Origin: Nautilus pompilius
Lineage: Eukaryota; Mollusca; Cephalopoda; Nautilida; Nautilidae
Direction: 5' to 3'
NCBI GenBank assembly: GCA_018389105.1
Contig: JACATO010001004.1
Location: 308,001-372,000 of the forward strand
Length of the DNA: 64,000 bases
Below are positions 22,976 through 35,672 of the stretch, in pieces. Under the pieces are notes generated by a model. It was not told where the DNA came from. It saw nothing but the letters and a program-made list of their open reading frames with translations, and did no database searches. Position 1 is the first letter of the stretch, and every line of letters begins with the position of its first letter. Position numbers and translations under genes: made by a program.

Positions 22976-25488
22976 GTAAAAGGAACGAAAACGTTAGCAT
23001 TTTATCGCAAAATATAGAATAAATAATTACTATCTCATAACAAACATTAACCAGCGCATCATGTGAAGAGCTTCAGATCGATGATGCATCAACGAACTAC
23101 TAATGTCTTCAGGGTTTCGGACGCGTTGCTCTGTATGCGATCTGAGCAATAGTCACTGGACTTTCTTTAACGACTTTGTTCTGTGAACTGGACCCCGCGT
23201 GACCTCCGACGAACTCTCCTCTCACAGAGGCGAATACCCGAGAAACCGCAAGTCTTAAAAAAAAAAATAACGGCTGGGAAACAACAGGGCAGATTATGAA
23301 CAGTTCTGAAGCAGTTTCTCTACGCGAGAAATATTTGTAACTGCAAGATCCCATTAAGGAGCTGGAAAATTCATTAGGCGTCAACCCCCGGGTGCCACCC
23401 GTTCGTTCTGCCAGAGAGTGCGTGATACGAATAGTTTGTTCAGCTGGCCCGCAGCATGTCCCACGTCCCTATATTGAGGACCCAAAACAGGGCAAGAGGG
23501 TGTGGGGAATCGTGCTATTCGAAAAACACGGAAGAGGTTTACGGATCGACTGGGATGATTTCCAATAGCATCGTCACCCCTTTATCGGCAATGGTCAGCC
23601 TCCTAACGTCACACGAGCCTTGTACCGACGTCGATTTAAATTATCCCAACTAACCCTAACCCGCCCCTGCTAACCGGCGGTAACACGAGCTTGATTTGTT
23701 CGGTTTAGCGTAAGTTTTCTTCCAGCGTGCAAGTCTGCGGACAAGAATAGGGGAGAAGCTGGTGAGGACGGAATAGCATCCCTGATGGCATTATAACTTT
23801 TTGGTTATAGGAATGGAAGGCTGCCTCGGGTTTTGTTAAGCTAAGGGCGAGCAGGGCTGATTTCTGGGCTCTCATTACCCATTTACAGTGATTTCTTTGG
23901 TGGCGAGAATTAACTATTTTATCGCATGTTGCAGCGGTAAATACCAGGATCCGTTTGTGGTGGGGATACAACAGTGTATATCCATCATTGGAACAAATCT
24001 GCAGGTAGGCAATTTAAAGAAGAGAGGGGGGAAGGGGGAGATGGTTTAAATGCAGTGAGAAAAGAGAAGCGGAAGATTTAAAAAAAATGAAGAAAGACCG
24101 AAGGATGCTAAGCGAAGCATTCACGAGCAACTGACACCCACAGAAGCTGCTAAGAGCTGGGCACCAGGTTAACAACAGGCGGGTATTGTCAACCCTTCTT
24201 GTGAATCGACAAGGACCGTGCTTCTTAAACCCCTTGGCCTTTTTATTTTACGTATGACCACAGAAATGTGGACCCTTACGTCGGAAGGATGCGAATCAAC
24301 CTGGCGAGTGCCACCTTCGAAAGAGTGCTTTCCTGTACTCACCCGGGGGTGGGGCAAGAATTTACGTGGACCACATTAATGATGCTGTTGGTCGTGTGCG
24401 ATAAACAAGCTAATCTTCAGCGAGGGTGTGAGATTCTTCCGCTTTCCTAATACGTTTTCTCAAGCATAGCTGACCCAAGGGCGCATTACCCTGTCTATTT
24501 CCCACCCACTTCTTCACCCGGGACCCTTGTCGAGCCGAGTCGGTCCGCGACAGTAGTACGTTCGACGAAAAACCATCTTTCTTTCTTTATTAATGAAATG
24601 AAGTATATAAAAAAAATAATAATAAAGACTCCATCTCCATGCGGTATTTGCGTGTAATGTAGTATCGTTTCTGCTTATTGACACGTAAGTATCGACGTTT
24701 TATAAACCCAGTCATTAAAGATGAAGTTAAGACCCCATTCACCTGCGAGAATCAAACTTTAAAAAAATATCGCACCTGTGGCGGCGCCGGAGGATGAGAC
24801 AAAACATAGAGATAGAGGAGAGAGAGAGAGAGAGACGCTAGGAAGCGATCCTCAACACAGCTGCGCGATTATCTGTCACTGGTGGACTTGTGGGTAATTT
24901 ATTAGTCTTAAGCAAGCCGGGATTGTCTAACTTGACAGTTGCCTGTCAGATCCGGTAGTTGCACCTTTTAACCCTCTCGACGGAATGTAATTATAGGGTC
25001 TGCTACGCGTTTGGCTGTGTAGCTGCATAGAAATAGGCGCAAAAGTAGCAAGGAAGGCATGTGAAATATACATTCTTCTTTTAATTTAATATACCATTAA
25101 AGCAACAACAACAACAAAAAGAAACTGGTCTGGCAGTGAATTGGCGGAGATGAGATAATCAAGCACGCCATCATATATATAATTTGCATCTCAACTTTAA
25201 GCGATGCCAACACGACTGCTGCCACTCACTCCACGGCCCCGGGTTTGGTAACTTAAAACTCAATTTAACGAATCCATTGTGCGGCATGTAATCGTACCCT
25301 CCATGAGACATTTATGCTGAATAAATTCGATCCATCCGAGGTAATCAATGCCTCAACTAAGGCGGTGCATCCAAAGGTATTTTTCGATGGACTCTAAGCT
25401 AGCTATGCCTGTCAAGACAAGTCTGAACTTCTAACGGAAGCGAGGATGGCCTTTTGTTAAGAAACGTAAGCGACTATGATTAACGTTT
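22976..25488. other. anonymous sequence, no gene recognised
   Basis: Unique sequence with short low-complexity bits: GA at 24817-24834, and CAACAACAACAACAA at 25102-25116. A strong isolated donor (CAC|GTAAGTATCG) lies near 24686 without an upstream open frame I trust. Confidence 0.4.
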
Positions 25489-25765
25489 TGCTGTTGTTGT
25501 TAAGAGAGTTGGACGTCCAAATGCCGAGTCCTCCTCGTAACTGAGAGATGTTCGTCGAGCCGACAAGCGGCCCGGTCCCCCGACACCGTGGGCCCCAAGA
25601 GGTCTCTCTCAAGTTGGGCACCAAGGAGATGCCGTACAGCTGTTTCACGCTATGGCGATCATCAGCGACAACTCTCCTCCGACTCCAACCTGGGATCGAA
25701 CCCGGTACAGGAGCAACGGTCCCCTTACGGAGCTAACCATCTACCACCTGCCCCACTGGGCCGGC
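25489..25765 (-). mobile_element. tRNA-derived SINE, family A, copy 2 (inverted)
   Basis: Reverse complement of the 10075-10345 unit over its whole length, with a few substitutions and small indels. The head reads GCCGGCCCAGTGGGGCAGG. The B box GGTTCGATCC is retained, and this copy has the extra bases after the B box that copy 1 lacks. It ends TTAACAACAGCAA, the same 3' end as copy 1, which fixes the family's 3' terminus. The 205-codon frame 25588-26205 largely overlaps it and is rejected. Confidence 0.85.
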
Positions 25766-26662
25766 TTTGTTGTTGTTTCGGGGTGGGGTTTATTCGAGTC
25801 GCAGGGGCCAGTCCGTCTGCGCGGGTCGAATCACTAATCGCCCGTGGGAGGGGGGAGGTTCTTTTCCTTTTCGGATCATCCGCCGGGATACAGATCGCGT
25901 GGCCTCCTTCGTCGCATCCAACTCTCCTTGCTCCCCGTTCCCCAAGATTAATGGCTGGAGCCGTTCCTGCTAAACTGAACTTTCCGACAGCTCCCTGGGA
26001 AAGAGAAAAGAGAGACAAAAAAAAAAATGTAACTTTACGTAAATTGAGAAGAACTCCATTAATTGTGTACCTGAGGAAAAAAACTCATTTAAATACGTCG
26101 ATAATTCAAGCGTGGCCTTCTAACTTAACATTCCGCTTTGATCGACTTGTAAATACCATTTATTTATCAGCCGGCCTGGAGCACAGCCTGGCGTTCGACC
26201 GATAGAGTAAACAGTTCTGAACTTTGCATTAAACTGTTGACTGTGGTGAAGCACCAGGATCTTGACTGCTGGAGTTTTCCTTTTGTCTTATGTGCGTTTG
26301 CAAACTCTGAATGCCGAAAGGTGCTGAGAGGGAAATGTACAGGATGGTTTGTAGCCTATCGCTTGTCTTAAATACACCCTTAAGGAACCGCTGAGAGAAA
26401 CTGGAATAATAACCGGATGGTGTCGAACATGCGCACCAACTAAAAGCAAGAAGATCCATTACCTTCTTTTCCCTTTTTGCTTATTTTAAAGGGTTTCCAA
26501 TCGCACCACCACCACTGCTGCGTGATAACCGACCGAAAAAGCACGGAGCCAGTTCGGCCACCTCTCAGCCAGTCTCTCACCCACCCGCAGGATTCCTCGA
26601 CGTCATGTCTTTACATTCCTTCCGGAAACCTCCCATTTTATACCCTCGGTTTCGTTTTTTTT
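25766..26662. other. anonymous sequence, no gene recognised
   Basis: Mixed sequence leading into the T/G tract that borders the tandem duplication. Nothing supported. Confidence 0.4.
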
Positions 26663-27444
26663 GGGGGGGGGAGAGGAAGTCAGCGTCACACTTCCGCCTG
26701 GGTCGGTACCTTCCTTGTCGAAGCCTTCAAGACCCGACGTCACAACCGAAGAATGCTCGGCCATATTTTGCGTTTGTTGGGCTACACGTGATATCGGTCG
26801 GTGCCTTCGTCTCACCAGGACTCGCTAAGAAATTAGAGCGTGTCCGGCATTTTCATGGTTACCAGAAACTAGCCGGCGAAAGCCTCTGGCGTGGTTTTAA
26901 ATGCGCACCTGTCACGTCAAGATGGAAAATGAAGGAAAAACCGGAGGTCTCATCTTTAAATACGGACACGTGACGCGGAAGTTAATTGTGACGTTAAGTT
27001 TTCGCTGATATTGAGGCCGACATACGTCACTTTATTCAGTGGAAATTATATTGTCGCTATAAATGACTACTATTTTATCACGGACCCCATTTCTATTCTA
27101 AGCGTAAGATACCTTGATAAAGCGATGTCTTTGTTATTAATTCCCTCTAACATTATTAATAAGTGACTGCATTTCTGGCAGCGATGAAGTAACTTAGTCT
27201 GGTTCCGTCTTTACGAAAAGGTGTCTATCCATGTTAATTAAAATTAGCAAATGTTACATTATTTTTTTTAAGGATAATAGAAGTGAAGCGAGTCTCTGGT
27301 AGCTGAAAACCACTATAGACAGTTGTTATCTGGAGGTTTCAGCCTTAAAAAATTCCTCTCCAACAAATCTACTAGAATTTTTCAAAGGCGTAACTAAAAG
27401 ATGAGAGCCAAATGAAAGGAGCTCATTAATAGCAAGGTTTTTTG
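26663..27444 (+). repeat. tandem segmental duplication, copy 1
   Basis: A 782 bp unit beginning in a poly-G tract with GAGAGGAAGTCAGCGTCACA and ending AGCAAGGTTTTTT. Its partner follows immediately. Each edge falls in a T-then-G homopolymer, so exact boundaries are ambiguous by several bases. The unit contains CACGTG and CGTCAC motifs but no recognised gene. Confidence 0.95.
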
Positions 27445-28227
27445 GGGGGGGGGAGAGGAAGTCAGCGTCACACTTCCGCCTGGGTCGGTACCTTCCTTGT
27501 CGAAGCCTTCAAGACCCGACGTCACAACCGAAGAATGCTCGGCCATATTTTGCGTTTGTTGGGCTACACGTGATATCGGTCGGTGCCTTCGTCTCACCAG
27601 GACTCGCTAAGAAATTAGAGCGTGTCCGGCATTTTCATGGTTACCAGAAACTAGCCGGCGAAAGCCTCTGGCGTGGTTTTAAATGCGCACCTGTCACGTC
27701 AAGATGGAAAATGAAGGAAAAACCGGAGGTCTCATCTTTAAATACGGACACGTGACGCGGAAGTTAATTGTGACGTTAAGTTTTCGTTGATATTGAGGCC
27801 GACATACGTCACTTTATTCAGTGGAAATTATATTGTCGCTATAAATGACTACTATTTTATCACGGACCCCATTTCTATTCTAAGCGTAAGATACCTTGAT
27901 AAAGCGATGTCTTTGTTATTAATTCCCTCTAACATTATTAATAAGTGACTGCATTTCTGGCAGCGATGAAGTAACTTAGTCTGGTTCCGTCTTTACGAAA
28001 AGGTTGTCTATCCATGTTAATTAAAATTAGCAAATGTTACATTATTTTTTTTAAGGATAATAGAAGTGAAGCGAGTCTCTGGTAGCTGAAAACCACTATA
28101 GACAGTTGTTATCTGGAGGTTTCAGCCTTAAAAAATTCCTCTCCAACAAATCTACTAGAATTTTTCAAAGGCGTAACTAAAAGATGAGAGCCAAATGAAA
28201 GGAGCTCATTAATAGCAAGGTTTTTTG
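27445..28227 (+). repeat. tandem segmental duplication, copy 2
   Basis: Identical to copy 1 apart from one C-to-T substitution (at about 27787), one inserted T (near 28004) and the length of the bordering G-run. The offset is 782 bp before the inserted base and 783 bp after it. Identity above 99.5 percent means a very young duplication, or a collapsed or expanded haplotype in the assembly. Confidence 0.95.
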
Positions 28228-28910
28228 GGGGGGTATCTACAGTTACCAATACTAGGGACTCATGTAGAAAAGGCCAGTTTTATTTTCTGCTTCAGCAGTT
28301 AATTTCCATTTGATTCAGGGTCTTTCCACCGGACCCACACCCAACCCCTGCCGCCGCCTGGCCGGATACCTCAGCCCCCTCAGTTCTCTTCTTCTCGGTT
28401 TTGTACGATCACCCGCTGTCTTCGAGTCGCTGCAAAGGCAACTACGCTTACTTCGTTTCCTCGCGAGTGGACGACTCACCGCCGGACAACACGTTCGCGC
28501 ACCTGTTCCTCTACACTGGTACGTGGCAGGCATCTCAAGATCTTGAATGTCCTTAAAATCGCGATCAGAATTAAAACCTCTCAAATGTCAAAGATAGACG
28601 TCGTCTGAAAGTCGCGCTGGAATGGCAGAACCGAGCAATAAATAAATAAATAAATAAAACAGAAAAAGTTGGCAATAAAGGGTTTGACTGCGCAACACAC
28701 TCTCCCGCCTGATGCAGGCGCGTGAATAAAATGCACCGATTCGTATGTAACACACGTAGCTTCCCGAGAAGATAAGACTTATAAATACCCTATCGGGTTC
28801 CATAACACAGCACTCCACTGTAGGTCGGTATCTGTCCTTGCTGGTTGTGTAAGGCTACTGATAAGATTTCATTACCCATAATCGACCTGGCGAAGTGCGA
28901 TAAAAATGAA
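28228..28910. other. anonymous sequence, no gene recognised
   Basis: The stretch 28310-28520 is CpG-rich and open on both strands, without motif. An ATAA run lies at 28636-28657. Confidence 0.4.
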
Positions 28911-28936
28911 TCTTTTTCTTCTTCTTCTTCTTCTTC

Positions 28937-28972
<36 letters not shown>

Positions 28973-29010
28973 TATTATTATTATTATTATTATTATTGTT
29001 GTTGTTGTTG
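28911..29010. repeat. compound trinucleotide repeat TTC, TTA, TTG
   Basis: Three adjoining trinucleotide blocks pass in order from TTC (about 8 units) to TTA/ATT (about 20 units) to TTG (5 units), each differing by one base. The 157-codon frame across it (poly-Tyr, poly-Ile, poly-Val) is rejected. Confidence 0.95.
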
Positions 29011-29456
29011 TACACAACTCTGTGATTCCGTTATGCGTGGACAAGAATTTGGCTCGGTTCTCCATAACATCTCACCACTCATGGTGCCCACCGGTGGCTC
29101 GTATAAGAAGCACCCGTTTAGCGCGGTGCTCTGACATGTGCCCGGGCGATGTCTCTTTGGTCAAAAGCAACAGACTACAGAGGATTCTAACAGTACCATT
29201 ATCTGCTGACTTAAATGTCTACCAAAGAATTCTAAAAATAACAAGCAAAATACATTTATTAAGTCTCAATGACCCCGATCGGACAGTAATATACCAGACT
29301 TTTCGGCCCAGGCGTTAGAATCGCTAGTTCTTCTTGTGTTCTCTTCCGGCGCTCATTTTTGCTAAGACCCAGAAAAAGTCTACCAAATGATTTATTTGGT
29401 GGAAGATCAACTTCTATTATCCATCGATTAATCAGAAATGAATCCGTCAGACCCTT

Positions 29457-29478
29457 TGTGTGTGTGTGTGTGTGTGTC
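29457..29478. repeat. (TG)n microsatellite
   Basis: Eleven uninterrupted TG units. Confidence 0.9.
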
Positions 29479-29828
29479 CATCGGTGAGCAAATAGTCAGT
29501 GCGCGCTATCACGACATTGAAAACAGGCTGGAATATGCCGGTATAGTCCCCTCCTGATAGTTAGCGACAGAATGTTGAGGATGTTGGGTTCGTCGCCGAC
29601 TTCTTGCCAATAGAATCGCAAAGTTTCCCGAAGCTTAGGGGTGCCCTCATCCGCGACACCAAGACGACAAAGGCGTACCTTCAACGTTTCTCAGCCTGAC
29701 GTTGCCGATTTCAAGACAAATGACCTCAAGAGCGGTTTACCTTTAGGTCCACCGACTTGGTTACAGGTGTATTACGAGTAACAAGACTCTTTTTATTGGA
29801 ATAAAACGTTTTCGTGTCGCTTGCTTAG

Positions 29829-30069
29829 AAGATATTCTGCAAGTGCTTCTAAGTATTGGTGGTGTGTACTCTTCGCCAATGGGTCAAGGTTTCTGCAATT
29901 TACATCTGAAGGGGTTACACCTGAGTTTGGAGAAGACATAACGATCTTCAATCTCTATGTCTTCAGCCCACAGTCAAGTACGGAAGAGAGAGTGTCAGAG
30001 TATTGGCTGCAATTTGACATGGTGGAAAGAAAAATTAGTGTCTGTCGAAGGACGTCTCAATTCTGTACA
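29829..30069 (+). CDS. weak exon candidate, function unknown
   Basis: An open frame follows the acceptor-like TCGCTTGCTTAG and runs past a modest donor ACA|GTAAAT. It contains KYWWCVLFANGSRFLQFTS and TIFNLYVFSPQSSTEERVS. It is rich in aromatic residues, suggesting a beta-rich fold if real. No family is recognised, and frames of this length arise by chance. Confidence 0.18.
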
Positions 30070-32360
30070 GTAAATTACCATTTTTCACTATTGTACTATT
30101 AGGGAATACCGAAATTAGATGCCCCTATATTTTTTTAGCGGGTCAGTACTACATACGACACCTCTTTTGTGGCCATAATCTGTCTGGAAAAGAAATCCAG
30201 ACATCCAACTTCTTCCCCGGGTAACCCAGCGATTCAGCATGAATCTAGTCGAGCAACCGTGCGATCAACTGCATCGACAGCTGAAAGCTGCTGCCCAGGC
30301 TATAGAATTTTAAAAAGCTCTCTCACGAGTTGGCTTATTGTCATGCAACTCGTAAATCTACACTTTTCCTTATTATTGTCGGTTTATAAAAGACTGCTAA
30401 AGGGTTAACTTACCACGAGTGTGAAGCGATTAGCGTACGGGTTTACTGTAGAATTCCTGAAATTTTTCGTTTTTCGTAGAGAAACATGAAGATTTTCTTT
30501 TTTCTCAACGACTCAGTGATTCCGGGTTTTTATTTCTGTATGTGTTATTCAGGTTCATAGGGCCCTTTAACCCTGACAAATAAAAAAAACAAACAAAAAC
30601 AACAACAATCAACGCGATCGGAATAATGTGAGAAACTCGAAGTTCGGTTTGCGTTCAATACAGCGACTCGACGGTACGCGAGTTCTGCTGTGACGTTCCT
30701 CTGACTGAGATACCGCGTCTCCTTTTGCCAATGTAGCAGCAGATTCATTGGCATTTCCTCCAGATATGATGTTACAGAAATCAGGCTGAATCGCGATGAA
30801 GAGATTATTAGCCTTGTTCATCCGAGCGATCTAAATGGGATTTAAATGTCGGCGTGGTCGGCGCGCGATAAGATTCCACGCACCGCGCCTCGTTATCGCC
30901 GACGTTTCTCCGCGGGATCTCAATGGCTTCTCTCAGAACTGAAAGGTCGAAAGTTAAGACTCCGTCTCGATTTACGCCGAGTCTTCGGAATTTGTTTACG
31001 CTACACAGGCGGGTAAGCAACGCGAGGGGTGTGGGGGGGGGGGTGATGTAGCTGCGAAACTATGGGTCCTATCTTTTTTTTTTTAATACGAAAATTTGTT
31101 CCACTAACCGCGTGTGATACGAACGGCTCCGTCGATCGCTGGCTTTACATGCTTGCCGCCGCCATCTTTTTAAAGAAATTATTGTAAGGTGTCAATGCGA
31201 TTATCATAGAGGTCTTTGATACGGACCCTGCCTCCGTACCCGATAAGACAAGGAGTTTACGTTATGCTCCATAATGTATGCGTCATTAAACAAATTATAT
31301 TCATAGATTATCAGTATCTCGCCTTTAAGCTTGAAAACTTTATAATAATAATAATATGTAAGCTTCTTGAGAGACTTAATAAGCCAAGCCGCTTCATCGT
31401 AAGGATATACGCCGAAGTAATCATTACAAATGAGACGACTGAAATGTTCAGCTGGCGGCAGACTGTGGTTGTGCAATCAGATAGCTGTGGCAAAGATCCC
31501 AGACATAGTCCGCTTGTTGGTCTTCTTCTTCTAGATGGTCAGTACGCACACGTCGCGGTGGATAACGGATGCATCCACAAGAAACAACCAGAGAGATAAA
31601 GAGAGAGAGCGGTTCTTCACTCGGCAGAGATCATCAGCATTTCGCTTGACCACTCCGTAGGTTCTTTGTGTATGGAAGCTCTGGCGTGTCAAGATGGATT
31701 CCTTGTGGTCGATCTCTTAGTAATGTACCTACCCGCCCCGTAAGGTGGCGGAGTAAAAGCTCTGCTAAAGAGATATGTATTTATTTCTCGCGAGTAAATA
31801 GGAGGAAATTAAGTTTCCTTAGGTGTATAGCTTGTGATCGGACCGATCCTCCGTGGCTTGGCGTGTTGTCGGGCCTTGTTCCGTGTTATAGTGGCAAAGC
31901 ACTGGGCTTTCTTTATATCCCAGCGGTACCGAGTTAGACTTGTTCAGCTGTCAGTAGCAACACGTTTGAGTGTCTCATTCACTAGCGACAAAACGCTGGG
32001 GCATTTTCCATATTACATTAGGAACACACTGAGCCTGTTTCATCATGTCTGCTGTACTCCGAGGGGATTAAGGTCTCGTATACGGTATCACGCTGAATTA
32101 TTCCTAGCAACAGTATGTGGCACTTGTATATCAGTATAACACGGAGAGATCGATATTGAATAACTGACACATTTTACAGATATTTAGAAACGAGTAAGCG
32201 GGAAATTTTCTGATTAATACATTAATTATCTGGCACGTATAAATAATCTGTTTAGGAATGTGCACGTCGAAGAAATTGATACATAGGGGGATATATGTTT
32301 ACCAACTGGAGCCATGACCCCTGGCATTCAGATTCATTACGTCATTACCCTTAAGTCGAG
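30070..32360. other. anonymous sequence, no gene recognised
   Basis: It includes a CAAACAAAAACAACAAC tract near 30591-30608, a G9 tract near 31037 and a T12 tract near 31073. Several motif-free open frames occur. Confidence 0.4.
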
Positions 32361-32612
32361 CTTTCTCTCTCTTTCTCCCCCTCTCTTTGAACTGACGTCA
32401 TCTGTCTCTCTGTACTGATGTCATATCTCTCTTTGAACTGACGTCATCTGTCTCTCTGTACTGATGTCATATGTCTCTCTGTACTGACGTCATCTGTCTC
32501 TCTGTACTGACGTCATCTGTCTCTCTGTACTGATGTCACATCTCCCTTTTTGAACTGACGTCATCCGTCTCTCTGTACTGATGTCATATCTCTCTTTGAA
32601 CTGACGTCATCC

Positions 32613-32650
<38 letters not shown>
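32361..32650 (+). repeat. CRE satellite array (32.4 kb)
   Basis: CT-rich DNA interrupted by six exact TGACGTCA palindromes and four TGATGTCA variants. Units alternate between TTTGAACTGACGTCATC and TCTCTGTACTGATGTCATA, about 22-25 bp apart. It ends in a pure CT run. Confidence 0.95.
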
Positions 32651-32652
<2 letters not shown>

Positions 32653-34758
32653 CAGTAGTTGTTGGGTTTCAGCGAGTTGCCGACTTCCTTCTTTGACATC
32701 CAAAGGCAGTGGACAACGTGAGAGGAACGGGATTCATGTATTCAGTGTCAAAGAATTAGGGGCAGGAGAGAAAGAAGTATGTGGCTCTACTATTAGGCCT
32801 CATTTTGAGCATATATACGGTATAACATTGTTAGTCTCAGATTTGGTTGAGGGGGGTCAAGTTTGAAGTAACTCGAGTACATCCACAGACACATTCAGGA
32901 CAGAATATCGATGGGTTATAACAAAGTAGAGGACAACCAGGAGCTTTTAAAAAATGGATCCCTATACATAACGAGTAATTTTCCAAAGAGTCGTTTAACA
33001 AAAGAAAACAAAATTATTAACGTTATTATCACCGGGTGGAAAGGTTCGTATAAACCGTCAGCAAGAGAGTAAGAGCTGGGACAAACAGAAATACGAGAAA
33101 GCGGACATAGGGGCTGGGCTTTCGCTTTTCTTCCACAATTTCCAACACCCCCCCCCGCGGGGCCTGCTAAATATTTGACGTGAAATTTAATTCTTTTCCG
33201 ATGTTGGCCTCTCGCAATTCCGCTCAGCACTCCTCGCGATCCTGACGGCTGGAGATCTGAACACTTTACTCTGACGTGCGGCTGACAAACACGAAATCGT
33301 TCCCTCTTGCTCTTCTTGCCCGACACGTAGAAAAGGACAGTACCGCAGCAGCAGCAGCAACAACAAGAATCCCGGAGCGCTGGTGAATCCGTGTCGTGTC
33401 GACGCTTCTATTTTGGAAGCAACACGAAGCCTTCCGATTAACAGATCGATTCGCGACGACGTCGATCCAACTGGGCAGCTCGAGTTTCTGCCCGCCTCTG
33501 GCGCTTTCCCTTCGAGCCCGCATATTCAGAGAGGAGGGAGAGATTGGGGAGGGGCAAACATCTGATTACTTATCGCCTTTTGTTTAAAAGTGTGCTTCCA
33601 CCGTACTTAGGCAACGCTGTCTGCTTCCGCTACCTGGTAGATTAGAAGGGCACTTCAGACTGATGATCCGTGATCGGGATTAGAAGATGGATGACAACAA
33701 ATCGCCGGCGTCTGATCAAAACCCCTCTGATGGATCTGAAAATTGCGAACCGCATTAAAGAATAGATCGAGAATTGAAACGTCGTCCTCTTCCGGCCCGG
33801 GAAACCCTTCGAAGGCTTTAATCACAGGGTCAGATTAGGTATTCGAACCATCTCGTCTCTCTCTCTCTTGACAACCAAGATCGTGTATAGCACTAATCCT
33901 ACCAGATCGCCTTTGAACAAATTTCTAGGCACCAACATTCTTCGAAACGATTGGGGTGTTCAGACCTGAATGTATTTCAAATGGCGACTTATGCTATGAA
34001 ACAAAGAAAACTACTGATGTTCTATCGTATATCATTAGGCTTCAGTACATCTATCAGCTTCGAGAGACGCACTTGCACATGGCTTTAACATCTTGATGGG
34101 TCATCTATTCTAAATCTCTTTCGATCTCTCTGCTAGCCATCACGTCATGGTCAGGTGCTTATATGGAATTCACCTCGTACTGTCCAAAAGAGGTATATTT
34201 GTATTTGAAGACGTTTAATGTCATCTGCCATTTGTGTGATCAGAAACAATCTGAACCGGATTGCATTATTTCATCGATATCGTTAACCACAAATATGCTT
34301 TCGTTTATCAGCGGAGTTCTCATTTTGTAGGTTCCATATTAAACTTGGGTGTCTCATACAGCGCTGGCTTGACGTCCCCCCCATACACTTTAGTCCCTTA
34401 TGCTTAAGAGTCATTCAGGTCACGTGACCACACAGGAATCCGCTAATGGCGGCAGTTTAGCTAATAAATCCCTCCGCGCCTTCGGTCTCGGTGGACGACC
34501 CTTTTGTGCTGTCAACGTATTTTTCGCCACAGCTGCAAGAGGAGAGAGAGTAGCGCCCTTAAGTACGGCAAGCATTTCAGCAGATTATCCAAACACGGCA
34601 GGGAGGTAGGGCGTGTGGTGGAATCCGGTTGTGCGGAGGGGGAGTGGGGACGGTTTCCTAAATAGCACCGTCGCGATGATTGGTTTACCATCGCGGACGC
34701 CATTCTTGCCTGGGTCTCGCCTCGCAGGCGAAGCGCGGAAAAGCGACGACAGCCCCCC
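32651..34758. other. anonymous sequence, no gene recognised
   Basis: It includes a CAGCAGCAGCAGCAACAAC run near 33345-33366. An AATGGCGGCAG (YY1-like) motif lies at 34444. Nothing assignable. Confidence 0.4.
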
Positions 34759-35001
34759 CTCTCTCTCCCTCTCTCTCTCTCTGATGACGTCACATCTCTC
34801 TGTAATAACGTCATATCTCTCTCTGATGACGTCACATCTCTCTGAAACAACGTCATATCTCTCTCTGATGACGTCACATCTCTCTATAATAACGTCGTAT
34901 CTCTCTCTGATGACGTCACATCTCTCTGTAATAACGTCATATCTCTCTCTGATGACGTCACATCTCTCTGTAATAACGTCATCTCTCTCTCTCTCTCTCT
35001 C
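34759..35001 (+). repeat. CRE satellite array (34.8 kb)
   Basis: Five units of about 42 bp. Each has an exact CTGATGACGTCACATC followed by CTCTGTAATAACGTCATA. Each unit thus pairs one palindrome TGACGTCA with one half-site variant AACGTCA (one copy AACGTCG, one with AACAACGTCA). Pure CT lies at both edges. The Met-Thr-Ser-Ser-Glu-Arg frames on it are repeat translations. Confidence 0.95.
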
Positions 35002-35652
35002 ACCTAATAAGGGAAAACCGCTCTCCAGGGCCTCAGAGCTTATTCGCTTCTCTACCACCCACCGTAGAAGATGACAACATCCTAACATTTGATAATTCAA
35101 AACGCCAACGTTACTCATCCCGCATCTCTACCGGTGAGCGAAAATTGATATTCGCATGACTTTCAGTTACTGCCATAAAGAACAGAATAACCACCCTTAT
35201 GCGGCATTAAATGGGAGCGGGATTACCGTCTTATGTAAATGCCATCTAGAAATGACGTTATCTTAAATACAGAACCAGGTATTAAAGACGAAGTCGAAGA
35301 AAAGGAGGGGGTTGATTGTTTTTTTTTTTTTTTTTAGTTCGGCGAACCTATTAAGGTTGAGAAGGCGCCGATTATTATTCTCTTCCCATCTCTCTGCTGT
35401 CCCGCAAATCGTTTTGGCCTACCTCCCTCCTTGGCGTATTTCCTTTCGCTTTTATTCGCCACTTGGTTGCGTGGGTTTCCTCCCACATCTACAAAGAGTA
35501 GGGGCTTCCTTTAACGCAAAACAACACACACGAGTAAATCGATGGTCCTCGGCTACCCCGCGGGTAGAGCCGAGACGTCCAGTTGGCAGCCGCTACTCTT
35601 GCTCTTGGGAAAAGTCCCCGACGCCACCCAACTAAACTCTCGTAATTTTGTT
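35002..35652. other. anonymous sequence, no gene seen
   Basis: It contains a T17 tract (35320-35336). No supported exon. Confidence 0.45.
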
Positions 35653-35672
35653 TATATATATATATATATATA
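35653..35672. repeat. (TA)n microsatellite
   Basis: About ten TA units. Other short TA runs lie at 38933-38944, 44706-44724 and 46572-46590. Confidence 0.85.

Noticed and set aside
25588-26205. 205-codon open frame
   Set aside because: Begins on the antisense strand of the family A SINE and continues into anonymous DNA.
28845-29318. 157-codon open frame
   Set aside because: Poly-Tyr/poly-Ile translation of a trinucleotide repeat.
34585-35118. 177-codon open frame
   Set aside because: Antisense translation of the 34.8 kb CRE array (Asp-Val-Ile-Arg-Glu-Arg-Tyr repeats).
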